64,000 nucleotides of DNA from Penelope pileata (Eukaryota > Chordata > Aves > Galliformes > Cracidae), in contig WBMW01001708.1 of the NCBI GenBank assembly GCA_013396635.1, forward strand, positions 1,492,105 through 1,556,104, in the 5' to 3' direction. The position numbers were made by a program, and so were the translations under genes. This document shows, in pieces, positions 49,301-62,016 of the stretch. The notes under the pieces are model-generated. The model made no database searches. It had not been told where the DNA came from and saw only the letters and a list, made by a program, of their open reading frames with translations. The first letter of the stretch is position 1. Each line of letters opens with the position of its first letter.

Positions 49301-52300
49301 CAGGACCTCAAAAGTCAGAAAATGTTTGGATATAGGTAGCCTATCCAACTTAAATTCCTTTCTGTTCTACGGATGCCTTAAGCTGCTGATGTGTAAGCCT
49401 GCAATATAGCATTTGGGTTGTGCTAAGGTGTCCTGCCAGGCCTTCAGCTTCCTTGCACACATACTGACCCTGGGCAGTGTTACCAGCTTCTGTCCTCTCT
49501 TTGCAGAAGTTGCATCAGTCACAAAGAAGAATAATGTATTTCCTGCCAAAGGATGCCAGGCAAATTAGTGAAGAGTTCTCCTGTGGAGCACAGATCTTGG
49601 GTAGACGCTGCGGCAGATCTGTCAGCCCTGTGTCTTGTCATCTGTTCTCAGGCGGCAGTAAGGGATCTCTGTTTGGGCAGCTGAATGCCACCTTTAGTGT
49701 CCATTTGCTGTCCTGTGAGTTAAAACACCAGATCATGTGCAGACACTTGTGCTGAGACGCCTAAATTTGGGTTGAGCTGACTCCTGCCCATAATGCCAGA
49801 TGATCCAATTTCTTCTCTTTATTTTTGCAGGAGGATTCAATTCTGTTTAATTTTTCTGGAGGTGGCCAATTGTGAACATTCTTCTGCCCATTCACTGCAA
49901 AGCTGCCTCATTCCCATGCTGTGAGGGGACAGGGCTTCAGCCTGTCCCATCTCTGCATTGACTCTACTTCAAGACTGTTTCTTAACTCTGGTTTCCATTT
50001 TATGAATGTTTGAACTCAATTTCAATCCCCTTGCCCAGTCTTAGATTGCCTTCTACCTCTGCCTACCCGTGCTCCATCTGGGATATTTCCAGATGCTGTG
50101 GCTGTGTGTTAGCTCGTCTTGCCAAACTCTCTCCCTCTCTCCTTCTCCTCTTTCTTCTCCTGGGGATGCTGGTTGTTCAGCCTCCACTGCCAGTCCTGTT
50201 GCTGCCAGTGCCTGTCCAGTATACGTGCCAATGTCCGCATGTAAGCAGCTGTGTTTAGGTGCATTTTTGTAAGGAGAACAGAAATGTTTGCCTGATACAC
50301 GGCCTGCCCTGCTGAATTGAGACTTTTTGATCCAAACCAAGGAGGAGCTAGAAACTTCCCACTAGAAGTCACTATCAAATTACTTTTGCAATTAAAGAAA
50401 TTCCGTTTCCCTGCAATGTTTTTGAGAAATGGCTGAAATATTTTGGCTGAAGTTTTCCCAGTCAGTTCCTGTTTGGGGCAGATACGGCTTTGAAAAACTT
50501 CTGCTCTTTCTCATTACAGTTTGGCAAGGCTTAAAGGCAACTTAAATCAGGTTGTTAAAATAGAAATTGCCAAACAGTTGATTCAGATGCAATCCCAGTT
50601 GTGAATATGTGGTTGTAGCTGAAGCCATATATCAAGTTTATGACCCTAAAACTAGTTTTGTGAGATACTAGGGCTGCCGACTTGCTCTGCAGCATTCTGA
50701 GCAGCTGACACAGGAACTGCCTCTTTGTGATTTTTATAAACTGAAAATCTTCAGTGGTGGGGAAAGATCACCATGGGCTGCTCTGTATTGTCCTGCTACC
50801 TCATTTCCTCTGTGAAAAAAAGAAATGAATTTGGCATGAAAGCGTAGTTTAAGCGGCTGAATGTTTGTGGTTACATCTGGAGGACTGAGCTGAGCTGGTG
50901 GTTGCTTACAACAACAAATTAAGTTTCTTAAAAAGATCTGTGTGCAATGGCACTTGTTGCCAGGGAGTGTATTGTTGCACGTGTGTGTTGAGAGAGAGAC
51001 AGAATCTTTAAGACATGCCCCAAAGTGCTGTGCTTTATTTTTTTTAGATATAAATGGCTCTAGTGCTTTCTTTCTTAAGAGGTGTTCGTCTGTCAGCATT
51101 GGTACTAGCCATCTTCAAAGGCTTCACACTACAAGGATCCGCAGCACATTTCTTACACCCTGTACACAGAGCCACATGCGTGCAACGGCCCACATTGTAT
51201 TTCACAGCTTCTAGTAACAAAGCCTAGACCTGTCACAAAAACCAAAAGCCACAACCATAGTATGCTACAGGAAAGGGGCTGGAGTCATCAAGTATGCTAC
51301 CAGCTTTTTATTTTGAGATTTACTTCCCTGGCAGGAAGAATTTGCTAGATAAATTTCCCAGGTGGCCCTGGAAAAGGGATCACACATAAAAAGATGAAAA
51401 GCAAACAACGAAACAAAGCACTTTCACACTGGGGCAGGAGGGAAGGCAGAGGAGGAAATTCTTCCTGTTCCAAAGCTCTCCATTTGTTTTAACTTTGAGC
51501 ATGTGAATCATCTCTTCTTCTCCCAGTGATCCACCGTACAGCCCATGCAAGAGCACTAGTTCTGTCCTTTCAGGACAGCAGCCTCCAACTCTAGCACTGA
51601 GATAAACCCATTTATTTTTGCAAAATTGAAGTGGGTAATACATTCACGAAGGTGGTTAGCCGTGTAATAACTTAGCAGATGATGCTGGTGTCCAGTTTTC
51701 CCCGGATGGCTCTGAATCCCTTGTGGGAGCCAGCCTTGGCTTGGAAGGCCACAACTAATGTTGTCAAAGGCAGGTAAGTGAAGGCTAGAGATCTGGGGAT
51801 ATGGGCTTGGCTGGCTTTCATCTGGGGTATAGTCCAGAGTCCACAATCCCCAAATCATAGTGGACTGCAGGAGGTGGTGGACTTAGCCCTGGGGAAGGAG
51901 ATTCCACATTGGAAGTACACTGCTAATACCTCTGTGGTGTTAGGGAAACACCAACAAGCCTCTGAGTTCCTATAGGTGGCCATATAGCACCGTCCCGCAC
52001 TCCTGTCAATGTTAGAAGCTGCCCTGGATCACTCTTTGGACACAATGCCTGTGAGGAACAAGTTCATACAGAAGAAAGGGGGGAATGCTTCTTATTCTAG
52101 CCTAAAACCAAACACAGCATTAAGCTCCATATTAAATTTAAATGTAGTCAGTGGTCGCTGCCATCCTTGGCTTTGAAATCCGTCATTTGAAATTGCACAT
52201 TGCAGGCACTTCTAGGGTTCCATTTTCTCCTCCCAGTTCCTTTCTGCTTCCCGTCCTCTTGCCTGAGAGAAAATACATCAAAATAGCTCAATGTCTACCC

Positions 52301-55300
52301 TTACTTGAGGTGTTGTCACCGTACTATACAGAAATCTGATCCATAGTCTGGCTTCCGAAAGCAGTGAAACATGTTGCAAAGTTCGAGTTGAAGATGCTTC
52401 TGCATTCCTCTCCTAGAAATTGTCTGCTGAGAAAACTTCAGTGGACATTTGTTCTGAAGGTCTGAAGAGAGACAATGAGGCTCTAACACCGAAGAGTAAA
52501 ATCTAGAGAAAATCCCTGCATAAAAGCTGTGGCTGAAGTGGAAGGCAGTTTATTCCACATGGCAGTGCACTGGCTGTGTCAGCTGGAGGTCCCCAGGGCC
52601 CCCTGCAGTTCCTTCAGTGTTGGTGTTTCAGGTGCGTTGGAGTGGAAGGCTGAGGGATTGGGAAATTTGTTTGTAAAATTTCTTTGCAATCGAGACGAGA
52701 ATCAGTGGTCCTGGAGAAACAAATATCTTAAGCGCTACATGGCTGGAAATGTTTATTTTGTTTCAGGACGTTGTGACTGGTATATTATGCCACATTGGTA
52801 ATGTTTTCATGTCAGGTGCTGGGAGGGGGCAATCCAGGAGTATTTTGTAGCTTATTTACTCCTTTTCTCCCAAAACAGCTGACACCTTGTGTGCTCTTGA
52901 AAAAAATGCTAACAGTAAGTACATATAGCAATTAATATATTCTAAAATAAACAAAGTTCTCTCTTCAGAGTATTTTAATGAACTGTAGGGGTGGATTGTC
53001 TTTGGCAGGAGCACTGCAGTGGCATTCAACAGAAAGGGCAGGGGTGAAAGACTTTGAGTGGTTTGCATAGCCCTCAACTGCTGGCTGTTTGTTGATCCAA
53101 CGGTGCTGTGTGTCACACCTACCCCTGGTGTCCTGGCCAAATGCCCCCCTAGGGTCCTTGGTGCTGCCTGTTTAATGCTGTGTTCTCATCGCTGTGTTGT
53201 GATCGTGTTAATGGTGCTCGCTGCTAAATATTGTTCTGTAAGAAGGCGGCGTGTCATCTAAAGCAGAAAATGAGGCTTTAAATTACAGAACATTGCCCAA
53301 GAAACAAGACTTCCTTCTCCAACCTTCAGAATGGGTGACCCTGCTGTTTAAGAGACCTGTCCCTGTTCAGAAGCTCATCTGGAGCTGGCAGTGGCTGGGT
53401 GCTTGCAGGGTGGTTTCTGGGAGCTCAGCAAGTTTTGGTTAGGTTCTGGTTAATCAAGAAATCTTTCATATTGTACAGACAGAGCTTAGTATTCTGATCA
53501 CAGCCTTGGCTGTTTTTGCAGCATAATTATGTTTTTGGTTAGAAGCGATGGCAGAGATGAAACTAGGGCATCCCTGCTGACTTCTGGTTTTCTCCAGGGC
53601 TGTTCCTTCAGCTGTGCTATTTGATTTCAGTAAAGTGAGGTGCAGCTGGGAATGAATCTCAGGTGTCTACAATCTAAGAAAGTCAATGAAATGATCTTGA
53701 TGGGATTTTAATATTGCCAGACCTTGTAATTACAATTATTATCCTGGGAACATTAAAATAAGCACCAGGAAGATGCCCATGAAATAATCAAGTAGGCTGA
53801 TTGGATTTTGTCCGTAGATAATGAGCAATTGCTGTTGTGTATTAAATAGAAAAGGGTGAAATTTGAAAGACAGAAGAGCTGGTGAGGGCCTGGCAGCCTG
53901 GTGCTGGCTGCTGGTTCACACAAACTGGTAGAGTTGTCCCAGATTTGGCACAATTTATCAATAATTATCAATAAATGATAGCTAAACAACGAACAAGAAT
54001 GCTAAAAGGGAATTTCCAAGGACAGTTCACTGCAAGGCTGTGAAACCAGTTGGCTGGAAATGCTGCTGCCTCTCTACCCCTGCAAATTGGAGAGCTTTTA
54101 GGGTCAGCTTTTCTTCTTTTTCTCACATAGACTCAGCTCCCTAGGAAGACATTGACAGGACAGTTATTATTAGCTGTAAATATGAGTTATAATAGTGTGT
54201 CTCTGCTCTAGGTAGGACGATGGGGATTGAACTGTCAGAGGAGCTCACTAATATTGAGCTGAGTCCTGGCTGTGCAGTAATGATGAGTGGGGCCACTGCT
54301 GGATGCAGCAGCACTGGGGCTTGCCCTGTTCCCCCTGGCTGAGACTGGGGTGCCTGGGGCACGTCTGATCCATATCTATGTGCATGTATCTATTATTAGA
54401 CAGGTATATACATTCACATAATTATTACTTTTATTGCTCAGGACCTGGGTATGGGTAGGATGAATCCAGTTACAGTTATACCCTTTTATTTGCTGGGTGT
54501 ATAGGCTTAACCTCTTCCATTATTTCATGAATCTCTCAAGTGAAAAAATCTTTTGGATATGCCTTAGTGATTGTTTTGTGCGCCATACCCCCTCACTTTT
54601 TTTTAACAAAACATAAAATAGAGTGCTAAAGAAATGGTCAAAACTTCTCTTTGCAATGATCGTTTGTACTTGTATTTGGTTGTTTTTTTTTTCTTAATTA
54701 TTATTTTGTTGATGGTTTATTTGTTGGATTCTTTGAAACCAAATTGCATTCACTTTTCTTTAGGCAAATTATGTTTATAGGATGTATTTAAAATGCTGCT
54801 GCCTGTGGTCAGAGACTTCGAGAACACTCTTCTTTCCGGTGTAAGTAGATTGCTTTACATTGACGTGTAAAAATAGGAAGTAAAACCTAAACTCTCTGTG
54901 TGCTCTTACTTGTTGTTTTTTTATTTTATTATTTTTTATTTTTTTGCAAATAATTCCCTGCAGCGGAAATTAAACATCTCTTCTTAAAATAACTGCACTC
55001 TCACCAGATGCTTCCTATATCCAGAGCTGCTATTTGCAAACTTAAATAAACACTGAGCTCTTATCACAAATGGTATCTATTTCAGAGCTCATTACCACCA
55101 GCTTCCGCTGTGCCAGTGGATGCCACAATAAGACAGCAGGGCTTTGCCTCCAAGCCTCCTGCATCCCTTCAGGGAGGGATCAGGGCTCTGCAGAGAGGCC
55201 CTGAGCTTGGCATCACCCGGCCCATGCTGAGCATCCTTCCCAAAAGCTGGGCAACCCGCAGGTGTTGCATTGGCAATGAAACAGCCTTGCACTCAGGCAG

Positions 55301-58300
55301 GTAAATTGTCCTCTGTAGTCCAAAAATTCCTCTGTCTTTACATTGTCAGATGTCTGAGTGCTCTTTCTGATATCAGCCAGCACGATGTTACGGATGTGAC
55401 TTTTCCTCAAGCATTCATACTGATCTGCAGATGTCCGTGTTCCTTGTACCCATGGCATTCAGCCCCCATCTAAACCATGTCTCTGAAAACGAAATTAGGG
55501 GGATAAACTGGTTTACTTTATTTTCATTAAGATGACAAATATATTTACCACATTCTTTATGGTGAGTGTTTGACTCTTTGCCAGCTGTCTGCATTGCAAT
55601 AGATTTATTTAAAGGCATGTATTTGCTGGCAATGCTGACTTAAAGTGCTGCGGGGTGGTGTTACCTCCATTTTTTTCAGGAGCCAGTTGATATCAGTGGA
55701 GGTCTTTGTACTTCACCTTCTAAGCCTTTGATGACATTTTAACTGCTCATTATGGTATGTAAGCTTTATCCTTTTCTAGGTGGGCTCTTGCTTCAATTCA
55801 GAGTTAATGGTTACTATTTATTGCACACTTTTAACTCGCATGCACCAAGGTTGGTATGTGCACGTAGTGCCTTAGAAAACCCAGAACCCCCAATATGAAG
55901 AACATTCCGTCCCCGGGCAGGCTGTGCAAACGTGGCAGTACGTGTGTAATTACCTGTGCTCTGGAGCTGTGGGGACAACTTCGATGAAATAACTCAGCGT
56001 CCAGCACGACTGAGCCCTAAGATGGGTGACAAATAGTCATGAGGCTCAAAGAAAATAAAACCAGCTGTACACCCTTTGAGAACATCTTAATTCCTGGATG
56101 GTGTGTAGTGGGATGTTTTCTTTTAGGTAACTAATTAATGCTCTCCAGAGTGCTGCAGATGTTTGGTAACATTTTATGTACTCAGCCACAAATCTTAAAC
56201 CAAAGGTTTAAAATTCTGTAGACGGTTCAGTGGGGCTGGTTTTAGCTGGACTATCACCTTTTTCTCCTTGCTCCCTCCTTGTCCCAATCCATTCTTCGTC
56301 TTCTTGGGCACGGATTCCCCCATCCCTGTGGGGAGAGAGACTTGAAGCACCTTGAGCAAAGGCAGCAGCAGAACTGAGACATCTCCATTGGACATATCCA
56401 CACTGTGCTCATGGAAGCGCTGGTCCTTGGAGGTCTCACTCTGGGACCAATGAAGCTGGGAAGTGACATTGCAGAGGACAGGTTTTCATGCATCCCAGCA
56501 AAAAGTCTTGGGTATGCATACAGAAGTATAGAGCTTTATGCTGAAGCCTACAGTTTGAGCCTTTTGTTGACCTGCCAGATCCTACTCCCATGTGGTTTTC
56601 TTCCATTTCTAGATGCCATGATATTGTCCTTCCTCTGACATCTCGTGGGACTATTTCTGTTCTGCTCTACACAGTGTATTCCAGGTCATACTGATTCAGA
56701 GATTGCTACTGTTGAGTTCTGCTCAATTCTGATTTGAAGACTCCCAAAACATCACTGGTACCAGTATTGCAACCCATCTCAGGCAAGGCTGAATGAGGCA
56801 CCACTGAGTCTCCTACATTAATTTTGCTCTCTTATTTATTCTTCCCCAGAGATCAGGATATCTCTGAGGGACCTCACCCCTGTGATAGAGGATTACAGTC
56901 CAAAGTGTCAGACCTTCATGAGTTATTGGGCACAACATCCCAGCCCAACCCTCATAATTCTCTCCTGTCACCCAGGAACCTCCACTGACCCCATCACAGT
57001 CCTGCCCTGGCACCTCTCCAGCAGTGCCTCCAGCCTCCTCCTCCCCTCACCCATGTAGGAAGGAGGCTGTGTCCGTCTCGAGATGTGGGGATGAGGTGGG
57101 AAATGCAGTGGGAAGGGTCAGTGCAGAGCAGGGCACAAGGCTGCTATTGCTCAGCCTCCAAAGCTGTCACTGTATGAACACTTAATCATTTCAATATGAT
57201 TTGAGTTTGGGTGTACATATAAATACAGAGAGCAGAAACAGCTGCCTGAATCCTGCATACTAATTCAAGCAGGTATCACTTGTATGCAGCTGTCCCATTT
57301 TTGGTTCAGGGCATCCCTGGCACAGTGCCTTGGCTGCAGAGGCTTGCAGAGTGCTCCAGACTGAGAGATGGGTGCCTACTCACTGGGTTTTGGTGGTTCT
57401 CGCATGGATGCTCTCCTTCTGGCTTGTCAACAGTGAGTCACAAATTCCAGCTGTTCGTTTCATTGCTTGGTAGATCATGCTGAAAAATTGCAAAGAAAAA
57501 CTGTGACTGTTTGAGATGAATAAAGGATGAAGTGTGGATTTTGTTTTGCATGGGGTATTTTTCTCCCCTTCTCTCTCTTTCCATTTCATTTCATCTCCAT
57601 CACCTTAATTTTCCGATTCTGATTATTTTTGGCAACGAACTCCACGGTTCATCACTTCCTCTTAGTGTTTGGGTGTAATGCTTTTTTCCTTGCACTCCCT
57701 TTTCCAGCCCTTGCAGATCACAGCTGCCCTTTACCAAAAATCAGCTCCTGAGAGACTACATCCTACAAAGAGCTGCGGCCATTTACTGTGCTACTCAGGA
57801 GTTTTCTGTCCCTATTTCATCTTCCCCCTGGGCTCTTCTGGCCTTCCAACCACTGCTGTGGCTCTTCACACTCTTTGAGGAGTTGCATCTCTTTCCTGAG
57901 CTTCTCCCAGATGTGTTGCCTTCTTGGCTGCAGGCTGCTGTGATGCACATCTGTACTGAGCACCGCTTTTGGTTGCTGCTCCCTGTAGCATTTTGCAGGA
58001 GTAAGGTAACCACGGATGTGACGACTGCATTCCATGTAAATACATATATGAAAAAAAACACACAGTGAACAAAGGCTGTGCCCTGCCTTGGAGGGCTCTG
58101 GCTCACTGTATGCTGCTGTGTTTCTAAGCAGTATCATTGCAGACAGTCTCTCCATGGGTTTTAAAGGACTGCTCACTTCATAGGAACATGGAGATTTTAA
58201 TGAAAGCAGGCCCTATGAACTCATTTATGTAGTTCTTACAAAACCACTAGGTCTTTGTGAAAATTACAGCATATAAATAGCACCAACCAATGGCAAGGCG

Positions 58301-60799
58301 TTTTCAGCCTCCTCTGGGGAATGGTGGAAGGTTGCTGTACTGCCAGTTGGAAATTTATGATATTTTAGGCTTGTACTTGGACCAAAAAGAAGAAATAGGA
58401 TCGGTGTTTTGGAACAGTGTGAGCGAACTATGCAGGAATTGTGTGCAACAGAATCTGAAGCTGATTGAGAGCCTGGCTCTGAATTTTTTGTTAAACTTTT
58501 CAAATGGAAAACCAAGATACAGCTGGTACAGCAGTGACTGGTTCAGCTAGCCAGAGAGCTTTGTAGCTCTAGGCTGGTGGGAATGTGGTAGCCGTGCGTC
58601 TGTTTTCCTCGTGTTCTGATCTATGGACCACAGGGGAGAGATTGATTCACTACAGAAGGCACAAGTGGGTTTTGGGGATTTTCCCCCACTTTGTTGTTAT
58701 CTGGAAAAAGGTAGAAACCTTATGGTCAGCCCAAATATGTGAGCGTTCTGGAAGTGCTCAAATATGTACTTATAAAACCAATGATGACTGATAAGCTTGA
58801 CATGCAAAAACTTAAGAATTTGTGAAAACAAAACAGAAAACCCCTCACAAAACAGCTTCTGGAGGCTTGTAGGGTTGTCCCTAGTGCATAAGGAAACAGC
58901 TGGAATTCTGGATCCCTTTTCTTACAGACTCCTAGAATTTGTCAATAAAGTATATTTGTAAACGTACTTTAATGGCTTTGTTTGGGTGGCTCTCTCCTGT
59001 TGCACAACCTCCTGCAAGATGCTGTACTTGCCCCTACTTTCTGTCACTGATGCTGCTGCATCTCGCTGTGCAAACACAGCCTCGCCAGCTCAGAGCAGAG
59101 TGTGCGTGCTGGAAATCACAACTTGAAACGAGGTATTTGTTCAGAAACCTGTTTGTTTTTTCTCAGATCTTCTCATTGATTAACCAGGTATTTGATCTGG
59201 GAATGTTTCAGTCTTCAATTAATTAATAAAGAATAAATAATATTTACATGAATGTGATTTTTACACCTCAGGCATGTGGGTTTAAGAATAGCTCGGGGCT
59301 CTTTGGCAGAACACATGCTCAATAAATGCATGTAGTCATTTAGTAACAGTAAAAAAATAATAATAATAAAAAATCTTGCCTATTTTTCATCCCAGAAGGG
59401 TGAAAGAAAATGGCAAATTACTGAATGTTTTTTGTGGATGTCAGAAGCTGGACAGAATCCAACAACGATTTCAGCAAATATTTATGAAATTGTATCTAAA
59501 CCATTAACTGTTCTGCTTATCTCAGATGTAGTTGTGCAATGTGTTTCTCTGACTTCTATTCCTGATCCAAAGGTGGGGGAGGAGGGGGCATATTTTCAAG
59601 GTAGAATTTGTGCCAACTCAGACTTTGAGACCAGAACTGGCTTTGAAGACTAATTAATAAAAAAAATTTAATAGGTCTTGGGGTTTCTTTAAATTGGCTG
59701 CATCAAACTGAGCCCTGTGAGTGATTTGAGAGGAATGACTTAGGGATATGAGACATTTTCCTGGCTTTTAATACTCATTTTATTTGATCTGATCTTTAAT
59801 CAGAATAATCCTTTTAAGTTGCCTATACATGGAAGCATTTGAGCTGAACCTTACTTTGCGGCCTGGCTTGTAGGACAACCTCTTTTACTCTGAGAGAAAA
59901 CCGATCTTCCTTTTTGCCATCTATAGGGCAGCCACAGATGGGTCCTTTCTCCTGCAGCTGCAGTGGGAGAGGCACAAATGTGTTTTGCTTGCCCCAGCTG
60001 GTAGACTAATTTCTCTGGTAACGCTGAAACAGAATTATAAAAGGAAGCCTGTTTATTTTCCCAAACTATTTGTACATTCTGCATTCATAAAATATTCATT
60101 TAGCTGGGGAAAAACCTCCTAAATGCTAAATATTTGCTCATTTCTGTATTGAAAAAGGCAGATGCTGAGCTTGTCTCAAAATGTTCCAAGTAATAGCTGC
60201 CATTTGTGAGCGAACACCATGTACCATTTCCAGCCTTTTTTCTCAGGAGGGATCCGTTCTATCAGATGGAAGTGCACCCAGCATGCCTCTGGTGCTGCTG
60301 AAGAAAACTCCTGCCTGGCTTTGGTGATGTTTGTTGTTTGCTTTGGACAGGATGAAGGGCTGTGTTGGTGCACCTGCCATGCTGAGTTCTGAACAGGGTG
60401 AATAGGCTGAGAGCGATATGTAAGCCAAGCTGGTCGCACTGTGATGATTTGGGAGCCAGTAGCCATTAATTAAAGCAAGCCCCCTACATTAAAGACTGTT
60501 TCAGTCCACCCTCACAAATGCTACTCTGAAATGGCCAAGAAAGGGTTGGCAATGCCCCATGGCTCAGGATTTGGCCACCTGTTTCTCCAGAGAGGTGTCA
60601 GTTCATTGCACAACTGTTTTGATGCCTTTTGTTAAATTATTGGAAGCTGCAATGGGATCTTTCTGCCTTTTGCCCTAATGTTAGTGTTGTTCTACCAGGG
60701 GTGACCTCATCTGTGGCACACTTCAACAGCGTCTTGGCCAAGGACATGGCCCCGTGGTCTGGAGGTGATTTCTTTATGAGATTGCTCAGTGGATTAATC
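46397..60799. other. Intronic or intergenic DNA; no gene recognised
   Basis: This is a long unique block with short open frames in every phase. It includes a poly-T at 48479-48494, a pyrimidine-rich tract at 50127-50160 and T-rich DNA at 54914-54946. A strong donor (GGCAG followed by GTAAGT) occurs at 51774, but the acceptor for the preceding open segment (51676-51773) is weak. An 86-codon frame at 58290-58550 has no recognisable homology. Confidence 0.45.
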
Positions 60800-61116
60800 G
60801 TAGAATCATAGCCTGTTTTTTGTTGGAAGGGACCTGAAAGCCCATCCAGTTCCAACCCCTTGCCATGGGCTGGCTGCCCCCCACCAGCTCAGGCTGCCCA
60901 GGGCCCCATCCAATGTGGCCCTGAGCACCTCCAGGGATGGAGCACCTACAGCTCTGGGCAGCTGTGCCAGGGCCTCACAGCCCTCTGAGTAAAGAATTTC
61001 CCCCTAATATCTAACCTAAATCTCCCCTCTCTTAGTTTAAATCCATTTCCCCTTATCCAATCACTATCTTCTCACATAAAAAGTCTCTCTCCCTCCTGCT
61101 TAAAAGCCCCCTTTTA
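60800..61116 (-). mobile_element. CR1 LINE 3' end fragment
   Basis: The segment begins tagaatcatagcctg and contains gttggaagggacctgaaag, cccatccagttccaacccc, ggctgcccagggccccatcc, ctccagggatggagcacc and ctaacctaaatctcccctc. It ends in ctccctcctgcttaaaag-type sequence. This is a clean, relatively low-divergence CR1 3' end in reverse orientation, about 315 bp and 5'-truncated. Confidence 0.93.
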
Positions 61117-61429
61117 ATCAGAGTTGAATATAAAGAAGGATTTTTCAAAGAATGGTTGCTGAAGAAGAAAACTCAAATCCCCACCATCCCTCAGCTCCTA
61201 GTGGAAGGGCTTGCACTGCTGTGCTAGCATGCACACATAGTTCGCATGATATGCTTACAAAAGCTGTGCTATTATCTTTATTTTTAATGGCAACGTCACA
61301 CTTTGCACTTGGACAACATGTTTTCCCGGTGAGGTCTTTACAGCAAATCACAAAGCCAATTGAGTCTTCCTCTGCTCATGCAAATGGGGGAACATAAGCT
61401 CAGAGGAAGAAGCCACCTTCCATACCAAT

Positions 61430-61900
61430 ACTAAGAGGGCCCGCGGCTCGGTGGGGTGCGGAGCTGCTCCAGCACAGCACCCGCTCCCTGCGAGCTGCCT
61501 CTGCGCTGCCTTCCCCAGAGCACCACGGGCTGATGCAGATGCAGCCTCAGTTACGTGCAACCCCTGCTCCCAAAAATAGGCTCCCTTCTGATCACGGTAA
61601 AAACCTCTGCAGTTATTTAACTCGCAAACTTCCCTGGTGGACCCCCAGCTCTGAGCTCATGCTCCCGGTGCGGTGCTTAGCGACCTGCTTGCGCAGCCGG
61701 CGCGTTGCTGGAGCGAATGTGGCAGGTTGCTGCAGCCGGGTAATCGAATCCTGCCATGGCTGAAGCATCTCTGGCACGGAGCCTGCAGGAAAGCGTCGCC
61801 TGCGTTATCCTGAGTTACCTCCGCTCCTGCCGTCCTCACGCAGCGCTGCGATGGGAAGGAGGAACACACCCAGCCCCGCTCCCCATCTGTTGCAGCATCG
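61430..61900 (+). promoter_or_regulatory. CpG-rich block, possible alternative promoter
   Basis: GC and CpG density are clearly raised over the neighbouring DNA, with motifs such as gggcccgcggctcgg and cagccggcgcgttgctgg. A MEF2/CArG-like CCAAAAATAGG lies at 61570-61580. A strong splice donor (GCT followed by GTAAGT) lies 110 bp downstream at 62011. An alternative first exon for the upstream plus-strand gene, or a first exon of another gene, would fit. The block is smaller and weaker than the 10-kb island. Confidence 0.4.
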
Positions 61901-61920
61901 GCTTCAGTAGCAGAGCCTGA
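61756..61920 (+). CDS. Candidate small ORF (54 codons) with strong start context
   Basis: The ATG at 61756 sits in CTGCCATGG, a near-optimal context, and opens a 54-residue frame beginning MAEASLARSLQESV and stopping with TGA at 61918-61920. It lies inside the CpG-rich block. There is no good donor inside it and no family resemblance. It could be a small peptide, an upstream ORF of an alternative transcript, or chance. Confidence 0.2.
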   Translation: MAEASLARSLQESVACVILSYLRSCRPHAALRWEGGTHPAPLPICCSIGFSSRA

Positions 61921-61945
61921 AATGTTTAAATGTGCTTGCCTTTAG

Positions 61946-62010
61946 GGAAAAGCTTTGCATGCAGTTCTTCAATGGACGTTTCCAGCCAGACTGCAGGATT
62001 TTTCAGAGCT
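61946..62010 (+). other. Candidate exon or alternative first exon ending at GTAAGT
   Basis: An acceptor-like tgcttgcctttag ends at 61945 and an excellent donor GTAAGTGC begins at 62011. As an internal exon of 65 nt it is open in all three frames. As a first exon, an ATG at 61972 (or 61930) gives an open frame (ending QTAGFFRA) that leaves in phase 0, the same phase as the exon at 10925. The contexts of these ATGs are poor and several other ATGs precede them. Confidence 0.3.
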
Positions 62011-62016
62011 GTAAGT

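Noticed and set aside
58290..58550. 86-codon plus-strand frame
   Set aside because: It looks protein-like by composition, but there is no CpG promoter, strong start context, splice signal or recognisable homology.
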